A DNA stretch of 64,000 nucleotides from Pardosa pseudoannulata (Eukaryota > Arthropoda > Arachnida > Araneae > Lycosidae). The DNA is taken from NCBI GenBank assembly GCA_032207245.1, contig CM063510.1, positions 163,832,737-163,896,736 on the forward strand, read 5' to 3'. Every line of letters starts with the position of its first letter. Position 1 is the stretch's first letter. Under the pieces are notes generated by a model. The model was given only the letters and a program-made list of their open reading frames with translations, ran no database searches and had not been told where the DNA came from. The position numbers were made by a program, and so were the translations under genes. Positions 28,101-41,454 of the stretch are shown here, piece after piece.

Positions 28101-31100
28101 TTTCTTAAAAAATCTTCCCCGATCCAGGACTTAGAATTATTTCTCTAAGTACAAATAATAGCATTATATTCAAAGTTTTTCGGAACACAGGAAAAGAAAA
28201 ACTCATAAGTTTATTCTTTTCCCAAAAGAGAGATCTTTACTTCGAAGGATATATACTGTACTGATATGTACTAAACTATATTATAGTATAGTATAGTACA
28301 GTTGGTTCTGAATAAACAATATATGAAAGCGAATTTGCAAATTTTCGGATGTGTAGAAATGCAAATTCGATACGTCTCTCAAATCGTATTCCAGACAACA
28401 CATCCTTCTTATATAAGGCGAAAGTTTATGAAAGGAGCTATAGGTTTATTCTAGTAGCATCGGAAACTGTGCCTGAGATTCTCCGTAGATAACGTCGCGC
28501 TCTAGGTTCTAATAAAACCGATTGAACGGACGACTCACTTAAGAGCCGACTGATGAGGAACTAAAATAACTCGCTTCATCGCCTTTTCTTAAAAAATCTT
28601 CCCCGATCCAGGACTTAGAATTATTTCTCTAAGTACAAATAATAGCATTATATTCAAAGTTTTTCGGAACACAGGAAAAGAAAAACTCATAAGTTTATTC
28701 TTTTCCCAAAAGAGAGATCTTTACTTCGAAGGATATATACTGTACTGATATGTACTAAACTATATTATAGTATAGTATAGTATAGTACAGTTGGTTCTGA
28801 ATAAACAATATATGAAAGCGAATTTGCAAATTTTCGGATGTGTAGAAATGCAAATTCGATACGTCTCTCAAATCGTATTCCAGACAACACATCCTTCTTA
28901 TATAAGGCGAAAGTTTATGAAAGGAGCTATAGGTTTATTCTAGTAGCATCGGAAACTGTGCCTGAGATTCTCCGTAGATAACGTCGCGCTCTAGGTTCTA
29001 ATAAAACCGATTGAACGGACGACTCACTTAAGAGCCGACTGATGAGGAACTAAAATAACTCGCTTCATCGCCTTTTCTTAAAAAATCTTCCCCGATCCAG
29101 GACTTAGAATTATTTCTCTAAGTACAAATAATAGCATTATATTCAAAGTTTTTCGGAACACAGGAAAAGAAAAACTCATAAGTTTATTCTTTTCCCAAAA
29201 GAGAGATCTTTACTTCGAAGGATATATACTGTACTGATATGTACTAAACTATATTATAGTATAGCATAGTACAGTTGGTTCTGAATAAACAATATATGAA
29301 AGCGAATTTGCAAATTTTCGGATGTGTAGAAATGCAAATTCGATACGTCTCTCAAATCGTATTCCAGACAACACATCCTTCTTATATAAGGCGAAAGTTT
29401 ATGAAAGGAGCTATAGGTTTATTCTAGTAGCATCGGAAACTGTGCCTGAGATTCTCCGTAGATAACGTCGCGCTCTAGGTTCTAATAAAACCGATTGAAC
29501 GGACGACTCACTTAAGAGCCGACTGATGAGGAACTAAAATAACTCGCTTCATCGCCTTTTCTTAAAAAATCTTCCCCGATCCAGGACTTAGAATTATTTC
29601 TCTAAGTACAAATAATAGCATTATATTCAAAGTTTTTCGGAACACAGGAAAAGAAAAACTCATAAGTTTATTCTTTTCCCAAAAGAGAGATCTTTACTTC
29701 GAAGGATATATACTGTACTGATATGTACTAAACTATATTATAGTATAGTATAGTACAGTTGGTTCTGAATAAACAATATATGAAAGCGAATTTGCAAATT
29801 TTCGGATGTGTAGAAATGCAAATTCGATACGTCTCTCAAATCGTATTCCAGACAACACATCCTTCTTATATAAGGCGAAAGTTTATGAAAGGAGCTATAG
29901 GTTTATTCTAGTAGCATCGGAAACTGTGCCTGAGATTCTCCGTAGATAACGTCGCGCTCTAGGTTCTAATAAAACCGATTGAACGGACGACTCACTTAAG
30001 AGCCGACTGATGAGGAACTAAAATAACTCGCTTCATCGCCTTTTCTTAAAAAATCTTCCCCGATCCAGGACTTAGAATTATTTCTCTAAGTACAAATAAT
30101 AGCATTATATTCAAAGTTTTTCGGAACACAGGAAAAGAAAAACTCATAAGTTTATTCTTTTCCCAAAAGAGAGATCTTTACTTCGAAGGATATATACTGT
30201 ACTGATATGTACTAAACTATATTATAGTATAGTATAGTACAGTTGGTTCTGAATAAACAATATATGAAAGCGAATTTGCAAATTTTCGGATGTGTAGAAA
30301 TGCAAATTCGATACGTCTCTCAAATCGTATTCCAGACAACACATCCTTCTTATATAAGGCGAAAGTTTATGAAAGGAGCTATAGGTTTATTCTAGTAGCA
30401 TCGGAAACTGTGCCTGAGATTCTCCGTAGATAACGTCGCGCTCTAGGTTCTAATAAAACCGATTGAACGGACGACTCACTTAAGAGCCGACTGATGAGGA
30501 ACTAAAATAACTCGCTTCATCGCCTTTTCTTAAAAAATCTTCCCCGATCCAGGACTTAGAATTATTTCTCTAAGTACAAATAATAGCATTATATTCAAAG
30601 TTTTTCGGAACACAGGAAAAGAAAAACTCATAAGTTTATTCTTTTCCCAAAAGAGAGATCTTTACTTCGAAGGATATATACTGTACTGATATGTACTAAA
30701 CTATATTATAGTATAGTAAAGTTGGTTCTGAATAAACAATATATGAAAGCGAATTTGCAAATTTTCGGATGTGTAGAAATGCAAATTCGATACGTCTCTC
30801 AAATCGTATTCCAGACAACACATCCTTCTTATATAAGGCGAAAGTTTATGAAAGGAGCTATAGGTTTATTCTAGTAGCATCGGAAACTGTGCCTGAGATT
30901 CTCCGTAGATAACGTCGCGCTCTAGGTTCTAATAAAACCGATTGAACGGACGACTCACTTAAGAGCCGACTGATGAGGAACTAAAATAACTCGCTTCATC
31001 GCCTTTTCTTAAAAAATCTTCCCCGATCCAGGACTTAGAATTATTTCTCTAAGTACAAATAATAGCATTATATTCAAAGTTTTTCGGAACACAGGAAAAG

Positions 31101-31913
31101 AAAAACTCATAAGTTTATTCTTTTCCCAAAAGAGAGATCTTTACTTCGAAGGATATATACTGTACTCATATGTACTAAACTATATTATAGTATAGTATAG
31201 TACAGTTGGTTCTGAATAAACAATATATGAAAGCGAATTTGCAAATTTTCGGATGTGTAGAAATGCAAATTCGATACGTCTCTCAAATCGTATTCCAGAC
31301 AACACATCCTTCTTATATAAGGCGAAAGTTTATGAAAGGAGCTATAGGTTTATTCTAGTAGCATCGGAAACTGTGCCTGAGATTCTCCGTAGATAACGTC
31401 GCGCTCTAGGTTCTAATAAAACCGATTGAACGGACGACTCACTTAAGAGCCGACTGATGAGGAACTAAAATAACTCGCTTCATCGCCTTTTCTTAAAAAA
31501 TCTTCCCCGATCCAGGACTTAGAATTATTTCTCTAAGTACAAATAATAGCATTATATTCAAAGTTTTTCGGAACACAGGAAAAGAAAAACTCATAAGTTT
31601 ATTCTTTTCCCAAAAGAGAGATCTTTACTTCGAAGGATATATACTGTACTGATATGTACTAAACTATATTATAGTATAGTATAGTACAGTTGGTTCTGAA
31701 TAAACAATATATGAAAGCGAATTTGCAAATTTTCGGATGTGTAGAAATGCAAATTCGATACGTCTCTCAAATCGTATTCCAGACAACACATCCTTCTTAT
31801 ATAAGGCGAAAGTTTATGAAAGGAGCTATAGGTTTATTCTAGTAGCATCGGAAACTGTGCCTGAGATTCTCCGTAGATAACGTCGCGCTCTAGGTTCTAA
31901 TAAAACCGATTGA

Positions 31914-32397
31914 ACGGACGACTCACTTAAGAGCCGACTGATGAGGAACTAAAATAACTCGCTTCATCGCCTTTTCTTAAAAAATTTTCTCCGATCCAGG
32001 ATTTAGAATTATTTCTCCAAGTACAAATAATAGCATTATATTCATCGTTTTTCGGAACACAGGAAAAGAAAAACTCATAAGTTTATTCTTTTCCCAAAAG
32101 AGAGATCTTTACTTCGAAGGATATATACTGTACTGATATGTACTAAACTATATTATAGTATAGTATAGTACAGTTGGTTCTGAATAAACAATATATGAAA
32201 GCGAATTTGCAAATTTTCGGATGTGTAGAAATGCAAATTCGATACGTCTCTCAAATCGTATTCCAGACAACACATCCTTCTTATATAAGGCGAAAGTTTA
32301 TGAAAGGAGCTATAGGTTTATTCTAGTAGCATCGGAAACTGTGCCTGAGATTCTCCGTAGATAACGTCGCGCTCTAGGTTCTAATAAAACCGATTGA
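31914..32397 (+). repeat. Mosaic monomer with a divergent patch
   Basis: The unit is consensus-like except for clustered changes between about 31984 and 32047: ATTTTCTCCGATCC, GGATTTAG, TCTCCAAG and TTCATCGTTTTTCGG. Such a tight cluster in an otherwise identical unit suggests conversion from an older or divergent copy (inference). Confidence 0.75.
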
Positions 32398-33605
32398 ACG
32401 GACGACTCACTTAAGAGCCGACTGATGAGGAACTAAAATAACTCGCTTCATCGCCTTTTCTTAAAAAATCTTCCCCGATCCAGGACTTAGAATTATTTCT
32501 CTAAGTACAAATAATAGCATTATATTCAAAGTTTTTCGGAACACAGGAAAAGAAAAACTCATAAGTTTATTCTTTTCCCAAAAGAGAGATCTTTACTTCG
32601 AAGGATATATACTGTACTGATATGTACTAAACTATATTATAGTATAGTATAGTACAGTTGGTTCTGAATAAACAATATATGAAAGCGAATTTGCAAATTT
32701 TCGGATGTGTAGAAATGCAAATTCGATACGTCTCTCAAATCGTATTCCAGACAACACATCCTTCTTATATAAGGCGAAAGTTTATGAAAGGAGCTATAGG
32801 TTTATTCTAGTAGCATCGGAAACTGTGCCTGAGATTCTCCGTAGATAACGTCGCGCTCTAGGTTCTAATAAAACCGATTGAACGGACGACTCACTTAAGA
32901 GCCGACTGATGAGGAACTAAAATAACTCGCTTCATCGCCTTTTCTTAAAAAATCTTCCCCGATCCAGGACTTAGAATTATTTCTCTAAGTACAAATAATA
33001 GCATTATATTCAAAGTTTTTCGGAACACAGGAAAAGAAAAACTCATAAGTTTATTCTTTTCCCAAAAGAGAGATCTTTACTTCGAAGGATATATACTGTA
33101 CTGATATGTACTAAACTATATTATAGTATAGTATAGTACAGTTGGTTCTGAATAAACAATATATGAAAGCGAATTTGCAAATTTTCGGATGTGTAGAAAT
33201 GCAAATTCGATACGTCTCTCAAATCGTATTCCAGACAACACATCCTTCTTATATAAGGCGAAAGTTTATGAAAGGAGCTATAGGTTTATTCTAGTAGCAT
33301 CGGAAACTGTGCCTGAGATTCTCCGTAGATAACGTCGCGCTCTAGGTTCTAATAAAACCGATTGAACGGACGACTCACTTAAGAGCCGACTGATGAGGAA
33401 CTAAAATAACTCGCTTCATCGCCTTTTCTTAAAAAATCTTCCCCGATCCAGGACTTAGAATTATTTCTCTAAGTACAAATAATAGCATTATATGCAAAGT
33501 TTTTCGGAACACAGGAAAAGAAAAAGTCATAAGTTTATTCTTTTCCCAAAAGAGAGATCTTTACTTCGAAGGATATATACTGTACTGATATGTACTAAAC
33601 TATAT

Positions 33606-33625
33606 TATAGTATAGTGTAGTGTAG
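33606..33625 (+). repeat. Interrupted pentanucleotide run (TATAG x2, TGTAG x2)
   Basis: Two TATAG copies are followed by two TGTAG copies, so a substitution was apparently itself duplicated by slippage. The unit (33366-33854) carries several other private changes (TATATGCAAAG, AAAAAGTCAT, GCAATTTTTCGG, CCTTAGATTC). Confidence 0.85.
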
Positions 33626-35300
33626 TACAGTTGGTTCTGAATAAACAATATATGAAAGCGAATTTGCAATTTTTCGGATGTGTAGAAATGCAAATTCGAT
33701 ACGTCTCTCAAATCGTATTCCAGACAACACATCCTTCTTATATAAGGCGAAAGTTTATGAAAGGAGCTATAGGTTTATTCTAGTAGCATCGGAAACTGTG
33801 CCTTAGATTCTCCGTAGATAACGTCGCGCTCTAGGTTCTAATAAAACCGATTGAACGGACGACTCACTTAAGAGCCGACTGATGAGGAACTAAAATAACT
33901 CGCTTCATCGCCTTTTCTTAAAAAATCTTCCCCGATCCAGGACTTAGAATTATTTCTCTAAGTACAAATAATAGCATTATATTCAAAGTTTTTCGGAACA
34001 CAGGAAAAGAAAAACTCATAAGTTTATTCTTTTCCCAAAAGAGAGATCTTTACTTCGAAGGATATATACTGTACTGATATGTACTAAACTATATTATAGT
34101 ATAGTATAGTACAGTTGGTTCTGAATAAACAATATATGAAAGCGAATTTGCAAATTTCTTATGTGTAGAAATGCAAATTCGATACGTCTCTCAAATCGTA
34201 TTCCAGACAACACATCCTTCTTATATAAGGCGAAAGTTTATGAAAGGAGCTATAGGTTTATTCTAGTAGCATCGGAAACTGTGCCTGAGATTCTCCGTAG
34301 ATAACGTCGCGCTCTAGGTTCTAATAAAACCGATTGAACGGACGACTCACTTAAGAGCCGACTGATGAGGAACTAAAATAACTCGCTTCATCGCCTTTTC
34401 TTAAAAAATCTTCCCCGATCCAGGACTTAGAATTATTTCTCTAAGTACAAATAATAGCATTATATTCAAAGTTTTTCGGAACACAGGAAAAGAAAAACTC
34501 ATAAGTTTATTCTTTTCCCAAAAGAGAGATCTTTACTTCGAAGGATATATACTGTACTGATATGTACTAAACTATATTATAGTATAGTATAGTACAGTTG
34601 GTTCTGAATAAACAATATATGAAAGCGAATTTGCAAATTTTCGGATGTGTAGAAATGCAAATTCGATACGTCTCTCAAATCGTATTCCAGACAACACATC
34701 CTTCTTATATAAGGCGAAAGTTTATGAAAGGAGCTATAGGTTTATTCTAGTAGCATCGGAAACTGTGCCTGAGATTCTCCGTAGATAACGTCGCGCTCTA
34801 GGTTCTAATAAAACCGATTGAACGGACGACTCACTTAAGAGCCGACTGATGAGGAACTAAAATAACTCGCTTCATCGCCTTTTCTTAAAAAATCTTCCCC
34901 GATCCAGGACTTAGAATTATTTCTCTAAGTACAAATAATAGCATTATATTCAAAGTTTTTCGGAACACAGGAAAAGAAAAACTCATAAGTTTATTCTTTT
35001 CCCAAAAGAGAGATCTTTACTTCGAAGGATATATACTGTACTGATATGTACTAAACTATATTATAGTATAGTATAGTACAGTTGGTTCTGAATAAACAAT
35101 ATATGAAAGCGAATTTGCAAATTTTCTTATGTGTAGAAATGCAAATTCGATACGTCTCTCAAATCGTATTCCAGACAACACATCCTTCTTATATAAGGCG
35201 AAAGTTTATGAAAGGAGCTATAGGTTTATTCTAGTAGCATCGGAAACTGTGCCTGAGATTCTCCGTAGATAACGTCGCGCTCTAGGTTCTAATAAAACCG

Positions 35301-35782
35301 ACTCACTTAAGAGCCGACTGATGAGGAACTAAAATAACTCGCTTCATCGCCTTTTCTTAAAAAATCTTCCCCGATCCAGGACTTAGAATTATTTCTCTAA
35401 GTACAAATAATAGCATTATATTCAAAGTTTTTCGGAACACAGGAAAAGAAAAACTCATAAGTTTATTCTTTTCCCAAAAGAGAGATCTTTACTTCGAAGG
35501 ATATATACTGTACTGATATGTACTAAACTATATTATAGTATAGTATAGTATAGTACAGTTGGTTCTGAATAAACAATATATGAAAGCGAATTTGCAAATT
35601 TTCGGATGTGTAGAAATGCAAATTCGATACGTCTCTCAAATCGTATTCCAGACAACACATCCTTCTTATATAAGGCGAAAGTTTATGAAAGGAGCTATAG
35701 GTTTATTCTAGTAGCATCGGAAACTGTGCCTGAGATTCTCCGTAGATAACGTCGCGCTCTAGGTTCTAATAAAACCGATTGA
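35301..35782 (+). repeat. Truncated monomer with 12-bp deletion at the unit boundary
   Basis: ACCGA joins to CTCACTTAAG near 35300, removing TTGAACGGACGA. The trinucleotide CGA flanks both sides, so deletion between short direct repeats fits. The unit has four TATAG copies. Confidence 0.88.
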
Positions 35783-37718
35783 ACGGACGACTCACTTAAG
35801 AGCCGACTGATGAGGAACTAAAATAACTCGCTTCATCGCCTTTTCTTAAAAAATCTTCCCCGATCCAGGACTTAGAATTATTTCTCTAAGTACAAATAAT
35901 AGCATTATATTCAAAGTTTTTCGGAACACAGGAAAAGAAAAACTCATAAGTTTATTCTTTTCCCAAAAGAGAGATCTTTACTTCGAAGGATATATACTGT
36001 ACTGATATGTACTAAACTATATTATAGTATAGTATAGTACAGTTGGTTCTGAATAAACAATATATGAAAGCGAATTTGCAAATTTTCGGATGTGTAGAAA
36101 TGCAAATTCGATACGTCTCTCAAATCGTATTCCAGACAACACATCCTTCTTATATAAGGCGAAAGTTTATGAAAGGAGCTATAGGTTTATTCTAGTAGCA
36201 TCGGAAACTGTGCCTGAGATTCTCCGTAGATAACGTCGCGCTCTAGGTTCTAATAAAACCGATTGAACGGACGACTCACTTAAGAGCCGACTGATGAGGA
36301 ACTAAAATAACTCGCTTCATCGCCTTTTCTTAAAAAATCTTCCCCGATCCAGGACTTAGAATTATTTCTCTAAGTACAAATAATAGCATTATATTCAAAG
36401 TTTTTCGGAACACAGGAAAAGAAAAACTCATAAGTTTATTCTTTTCCCAAAAGAGAGATCTTTACTTCGAAGGATATATACTGTACTGATATGTACTAAA
36501 CTATATTATAGTATAGTATAGTACAGTTGGTTCTGAATAAACAATATATGAAAGCGAATTTGCAAATTTTCGGATGTGTAGAAATGCAAATTCGATACGT
36601 CTCTCAAATCGTATTCCAGACAACACATCCTTCTTATATAAGGCGAAAGTTTATGAAAGGAGCTATAGGTTTATTCTAGTAGCATCGGAAACTGTGCCTG
36701 AGATTCTCCGTAGATAACGTCGCGCTCTAGGTTCTAATAAAACCGATTGAACGGACGACTCACTTAAGAGCCGACTGATGAGGAACTAAAATAACTCGCT
36801 TCATCGCCTTTTCTTAAAAAATCTTCCCCGATCCAGGACTTAGAATTATTTCTCTAAGTACAAATAATAGCATTATATTCAAAGTTTTTCGGAACACAGG
36901 AAAAGAAAAACTCATAAGTTTATTCTTTTCCCAAAAGAGAGATCTTTACTTCGAAGGATATATACTGTACTGATATGTACTAAACTATATTATAGTATAG
37001 TATAGTACAGTTGGTTCTGAATAAACAATATATGAAAGCGAATTTGCAAATTTTCTTATGTGTAGAAATGCAAATTCGATACGTCTCTCAAATCGTATTC
37101 CAGACAACACATCCTTCTTATATAAGGCGAAAGTTTATGAAAGGAGCTATAGGTTTATTCTAGTAGCATCGGAAACTGTGCCTGAGATTCTCCGTAGATA
37201 ACGTCGCGCTCTAGGTTCTAATAAAACCGATTGAACGGACGACTCACTTAAGAGCCGACTGATGAGGAACTAAAATAACTCGCTTCATCGCCTTTTCTTA
37301 AAAAATCTTCCCCGATCCAGGACTTAGAATTATTTCTCTAAGTACAAATAATAGCATTATATTCAAAGTTTTTCGGAACACAGGAAAAGAAAAACTCATA
37401 AGTTTATTCTTTTCCCAAAAGAGAGATCTTTACTTCGAAGGATATATACTGTACTGATATGTACTAAACTATATTATAGTATAGTATAGTACAGTTGGTT
37501 CTGAATAAACAATATATGAAAGCGAATTTGCAAATTTTCTTATGTGTAGAAATGCAAATTCGATACGTCTCTCAAATCGTATTCCAGACAACACATCCTT
37601 CTTATATAAGGCGAAAGTTTATGAAAGGAGCTATAGGTTTATTCTAGTAGCATCGGAAACTGTGCCTAAGATTCTCCGTAGATAACGTCGCGCTCTAGGT
37701 TCTAATAAAACCGATTGA

Positions 37719-38197
37719 ACGGACGACTCGATTAAGAGCCGACTGATGAGGAACTAAAATAACTCGCTTTATCGTCTTTTCTTAAAAATCTTCCCCGATC
37801 CAGGACTTAGAATTATTTCTTTAAGTACAAATAATAGAATTATAGGCAAAGTTTTTCGGAACACAGGAAAAGAAAAACTCACAAGATTATTTTTTTTCCA
37901 AAAGAGAGACCTTTACGTCGAAGGATGTATACTGTACTGATATGTACTACACTATATTATAGTATAATTACAGTTGGTTCTGAATAAACAATATATGAAA
38001 TCTAATTTGCAAATTTTCGGATGTGTAGAAATGCAAATTCGATACGTCTCTCAAATCGTATTCCAGACAACACATCCTCCTTATATAAGGCGAAAGTTTA
38101 TGAAAGGAGCTATAGGTTTATTCTAGTAGCATCGGAAACTGTGCCTGAGATTCTCCGTAGATAACGTCGCGCTCTAGGTTCTAATAAAACCGATTGA
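37719..38197 (+). repeat. Divergent mosaic monomer marking the start of the variable zone
   Basis: The first 290 or so bases carry many changes: GACTCGATTAAG, TTTATCGTCTTTTC, TAATAGAATTATAGGC, CACAAGATTATTTTTTTTCC, GAGACCTTTACGTCG, GGATGTATAC and a shortened AGTATAATTACAG. From about 38010 onward the unit returns to consensus apart from TCCTCC. The abrupt change inside one unit suggests a recombinant between an old and a young copy. The 149-181 hairpin arm and the CTTCGAAG palindrome are both broken here. Confidence 0.85.
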
Positions 38198-40132
38198 ACG
38201 GACGACTCACTTAAGAGCCGACTGATGAGGAACTAAAATAACTCGCTTCATCGCCTTTTCTTAAAAAATCTTCCCCGATCCAGGACTTAGAATTATTTCT
38301 CTAAGTACAAATAATAGCATTATATTCAAAGTTTTTCGGAACACAGGAAAAGAAAAACTCATAAGTTTATTCTTTTCCCAAAAGAGAGATCTTTACTTCG
38401 AAGGATATATACTGTACTGATATGTACTAAACTATATTATAGTATAGTATAGTACAGTTGGTTCTGAATAAACAATATATGAAAGCGAATTTTCAAATTT
38501 CTTATGTGTAGAAATGCAAATTCGATACGTCTCTCAAATCGTATTCCAGACAACACATCCTTCTTATATAAGGCGAAAGTTTATGAAAGGAGCTATAGGT
38601 TTATTCTAGTAGCATCGGAAACTGTGCCTGAGATTCTCCGTAGATAACGTCGCGCTCTAGGTTCTAATAAAACCGATTGAACGGACGACTCACTTAAGAG
38701 CCGACTGATGAGGAACTAAAATAACTCGCTTCATCGCCTTTTCTTAAAAAATCTTCCCCGATCCAGGACTTAGAATTATTTCTCTAAGTACAAATAATAG
38801 CATTATATTCAAAGTTTTTCGGAACACAGGAAAAGAAAAACTCATAAGTTTATTCTTTTCCCAAAAGAGAGATCTTTACTTCGAAGGATATATACTGTAC
38901 TGATATGTACTAAACTATATTATAGTATAGTATAGTACAGTTGGTTCTGAATAAACAATATATGAAAGCGAATTTGCAAATTTTCGGATGTGTAGAAATG
39001 CAAATTCGATACGTCTCTCAAATCGTATTCCAGACAACACATCCTTCTTATATAAGGCGAAAGTTTATGAAAGGAGCTATAGGTTTATTCTAGTAGCATC
39101 GGAAACTGTGCCTGAGATTCTCCGTAGATAACGTCGCGCTCTAGGTTCTAATAAAACCGATTGAACGGACGACTCACTTAAGAGCCGACTGATGAGGAAC
39201 TAAAATAACTCGCTTCATCGCCTTTTCTTAAAAAATCTTCCCCGATCCAGGACTTAGAATTATTTCTCTAAGTACAAATAATAGCATTATATTCAAAGTT
39301 TTTCGGAACACAGGAAAAGAAAAACTCATAAGTTTATTCTTTTCCCAAAAGAGAGATCTTTACTTCGAAGGATATATACTGTACTGATATGTACTAAACT
39401 ATATTATAGTATAGTATAGTACAGTTGGTTCTGAATAAACAATATATGAAAGCGAATTTGCAAATTTTCGGATGTGTAGAAATGCAAATTCGATACGTCT
39501 CTCAAATCGTATTCCAGACAACACATCCTTCTTATATAAGGCGAAAGTTTATGAAAGGAGCTATAGGTTTATTCTAGTAGCATCGGAAACTGTGCCTGAG
39601 ATTCTCCGTAGATAACGTCGCGCTCTAGGTTCTAATAAAACCGATTGAACGGACGACTCACTTAAGAGCCGACTGATGAGGAACTAAAATAACTCGCTTC
39701 ATCGCCTTTTCTTAAAAAATCTTCCCCGATCCAGGACTTAGAATTATTTCTCTAAGTACAAATAATAGCATTATATTCAAAGTTTTTCGGAACACAGGAA
39801 AAGAAAAACTCATAAGTTTATTCTTTTCCCAAAAGAGAGATCTTTACTTCGAAGGATATATACTGTACTGATATGTACTAAACTATATTATAGTATAGTA
39901 TAGTACAGTTGGTTCTGAATAAACAATATATGAAAGCGAATTTGCAAATTTTCTTATGTGTAGAAATGCAAATTCGATATGTCTCTCAAATCGTATTCCA
40001 GACAACACATCCTCCTTATATAAGAAGAAAGTTTATGAAAAGAGCTATAGGTTTATTCTAGTAGCATCGGAAATTGTGCCTCAGATCCTCCGTAGATAAC
40101 GTCGCGCTCTAGGTTCTAATAAAACCGATTGA

Positions 40133-40552
40133 ACGGACGACTCATCCCCGATCCAGGACTTAGAATTATTTTTAAGTACAAATAATAGCATTATATTCAA
40201 AGTTTTTCGGAACACAGGAAAAGAAAAACTCATAAGTTTATTCTTTTCCCAAAAGAGAGATCTTTACTTCGAAGGATATATACTGTACTGATATGTACTA
40301 AACTATATTATAGTATAGTATAGTACAGTTGGTTCTGAATAAACAATATATGAAAGCGAATTTGCAAATTTTCGGATGTGTAGAAATGCAAATTCGATAC
40401 GTCTCTCAAATCGTATTCCAGACAACACATCCTTCTTATATAAGGCGAAAGTTTATGAAAGGAGCTATAGGTTTATTCTAGTAGCATCGGAAACTGTGCC
40501 TGAGATTCTCCGTAGATAACGTCGCGCTCTAGGTTCTAATAAAACCGATTGA
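40133..40552 (+). repeat. Short monomer with the 62-bp deletion
   Basis: GACGACTCA joins TCCCCGATCC at 40144/40145, the same 62-bp deletion as at 41037, 49185 and 53958. A further 2 bp are lost at ATTTTTAAGTAC, giving 420 bp. The unit just upstream (start 39649) is also unusual (TAAGAAGAAAG, GAAATTGTGCCTCAGATCC). Confidence 0.9.
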
Positions 40553-41036
40553 ACGGACGACTCACTTAAGAGCCGACTGATGAGGAACTAAAATAACTCG
40601 CTTCATCGCCTTTTCTTAAAAAATCTTCCCCGATCCAGGACTTAGAATTATTTCTCTAAGTACAAATAATAGCATTATATTCAAAGTTTTTCGGAACACA
40701 GGAAAAGAAAAACTGATAAGTTTATTCTTTTCCCAAAAGAGAGATCTTTACTTCGAAGGATATATACTGTACTGATATGTACTAAACTATGATATAGTAT
40801 AGTATAGTACAGTTGGTTCTGAATAAACAATATATAAAAGAGAATTTGCAAATTTTCGGATGTGTAGAAATGCAAATTCGATACGTCTCTCAAATCGTAT
40901 TCCAGACAACACATCCTTCTTATATAAGGCGAAAGTTTATGAAAGGAGCTATAGGTTTATTCTAGTAGCATCGGAAACTGTGCCTGAGATTCTCCGTAGA
41001 TAACGTCGCGCTCTAGGTTCTAATAAAACCGATCGA

Positions 41037-41454
41037 ACGGACTACTCATCCCCGATCCAGGACCTTAGAATTATTTCTCTAAGTACAAATAATAGCATTA
41101 TATTCAAAGTTTTTCGGAACACAGGAAAAGAAAAACTCATAAGTTTATTCTTTTCCCAAAAGAGAGATCTTTACTTCGAAGGATATATACTGTACTGATA
41201 TGTACTAAACTATATTATAGTATAGTACAGTTGGTTCTGAATAAACAATATATGAAAGCGAATTTGCAAATTTTCGGATGTGTAGAAATGCAAATTCGAT
41301 ACGTCTCTCAAATCGTATTCCAGACAACACATCCTTCTTATATAAGGCGAAAGTTTATGAAAGGAGCTATAGGTTTATTCTAGTAGCATCGGAAACTGTG
41401 CCTGAGATTCTCCGTAGATAACGTCGCGCTCTAGGTTCTAATAAAACCGATTGA
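41037..41454 (+). repeat. Short monomer with the 62-bp deletion and GATCGAACGGACTACTC start
   Basis: ACTACTCA joins TCCCCGATCC at 41048/41049. The variant GATCGAAC before the unit start and CTACTC after it are linked, as at 52506 and 53958. The TATAG run is contracted to two copies and GGACCTTAG has one extra base; length 418 bp. Confidence 0.9.

Larger units (their letters stand above)
1..37718 (+). repeat. Homogeneous core of the forward array (units 1-78)
   Basis: Neighbouring units here are nearly identical. Units starting at 7767, 8251, 8735, 9219 and 9703 show no difference that I could see. Later starts include 12611, 15519, 18428, 20367, 22290, 24224, 26106, 28042, 30467, 32398, 34822, 36267 and 37235. 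Variation is mostly one or two substitutions per unit and gain or loss of TATAG. Exceptions are truncated units at 21817, 24708 and 35301 and a mosaic unit at 31914. High homogeneity implies recent amplification or ongoing homogenisation (inference). No gene or unrelated insertion interrupts the segment. Confidence 0.95.

Noticed and set aside
40681..40914. 77-codon open frame on the - strand
   Set aside because: It exists only because this unit carries changes in the TATA region and TATATAAAAGAG. The same frame is closed in the standard monomer, so it is a chance opening.
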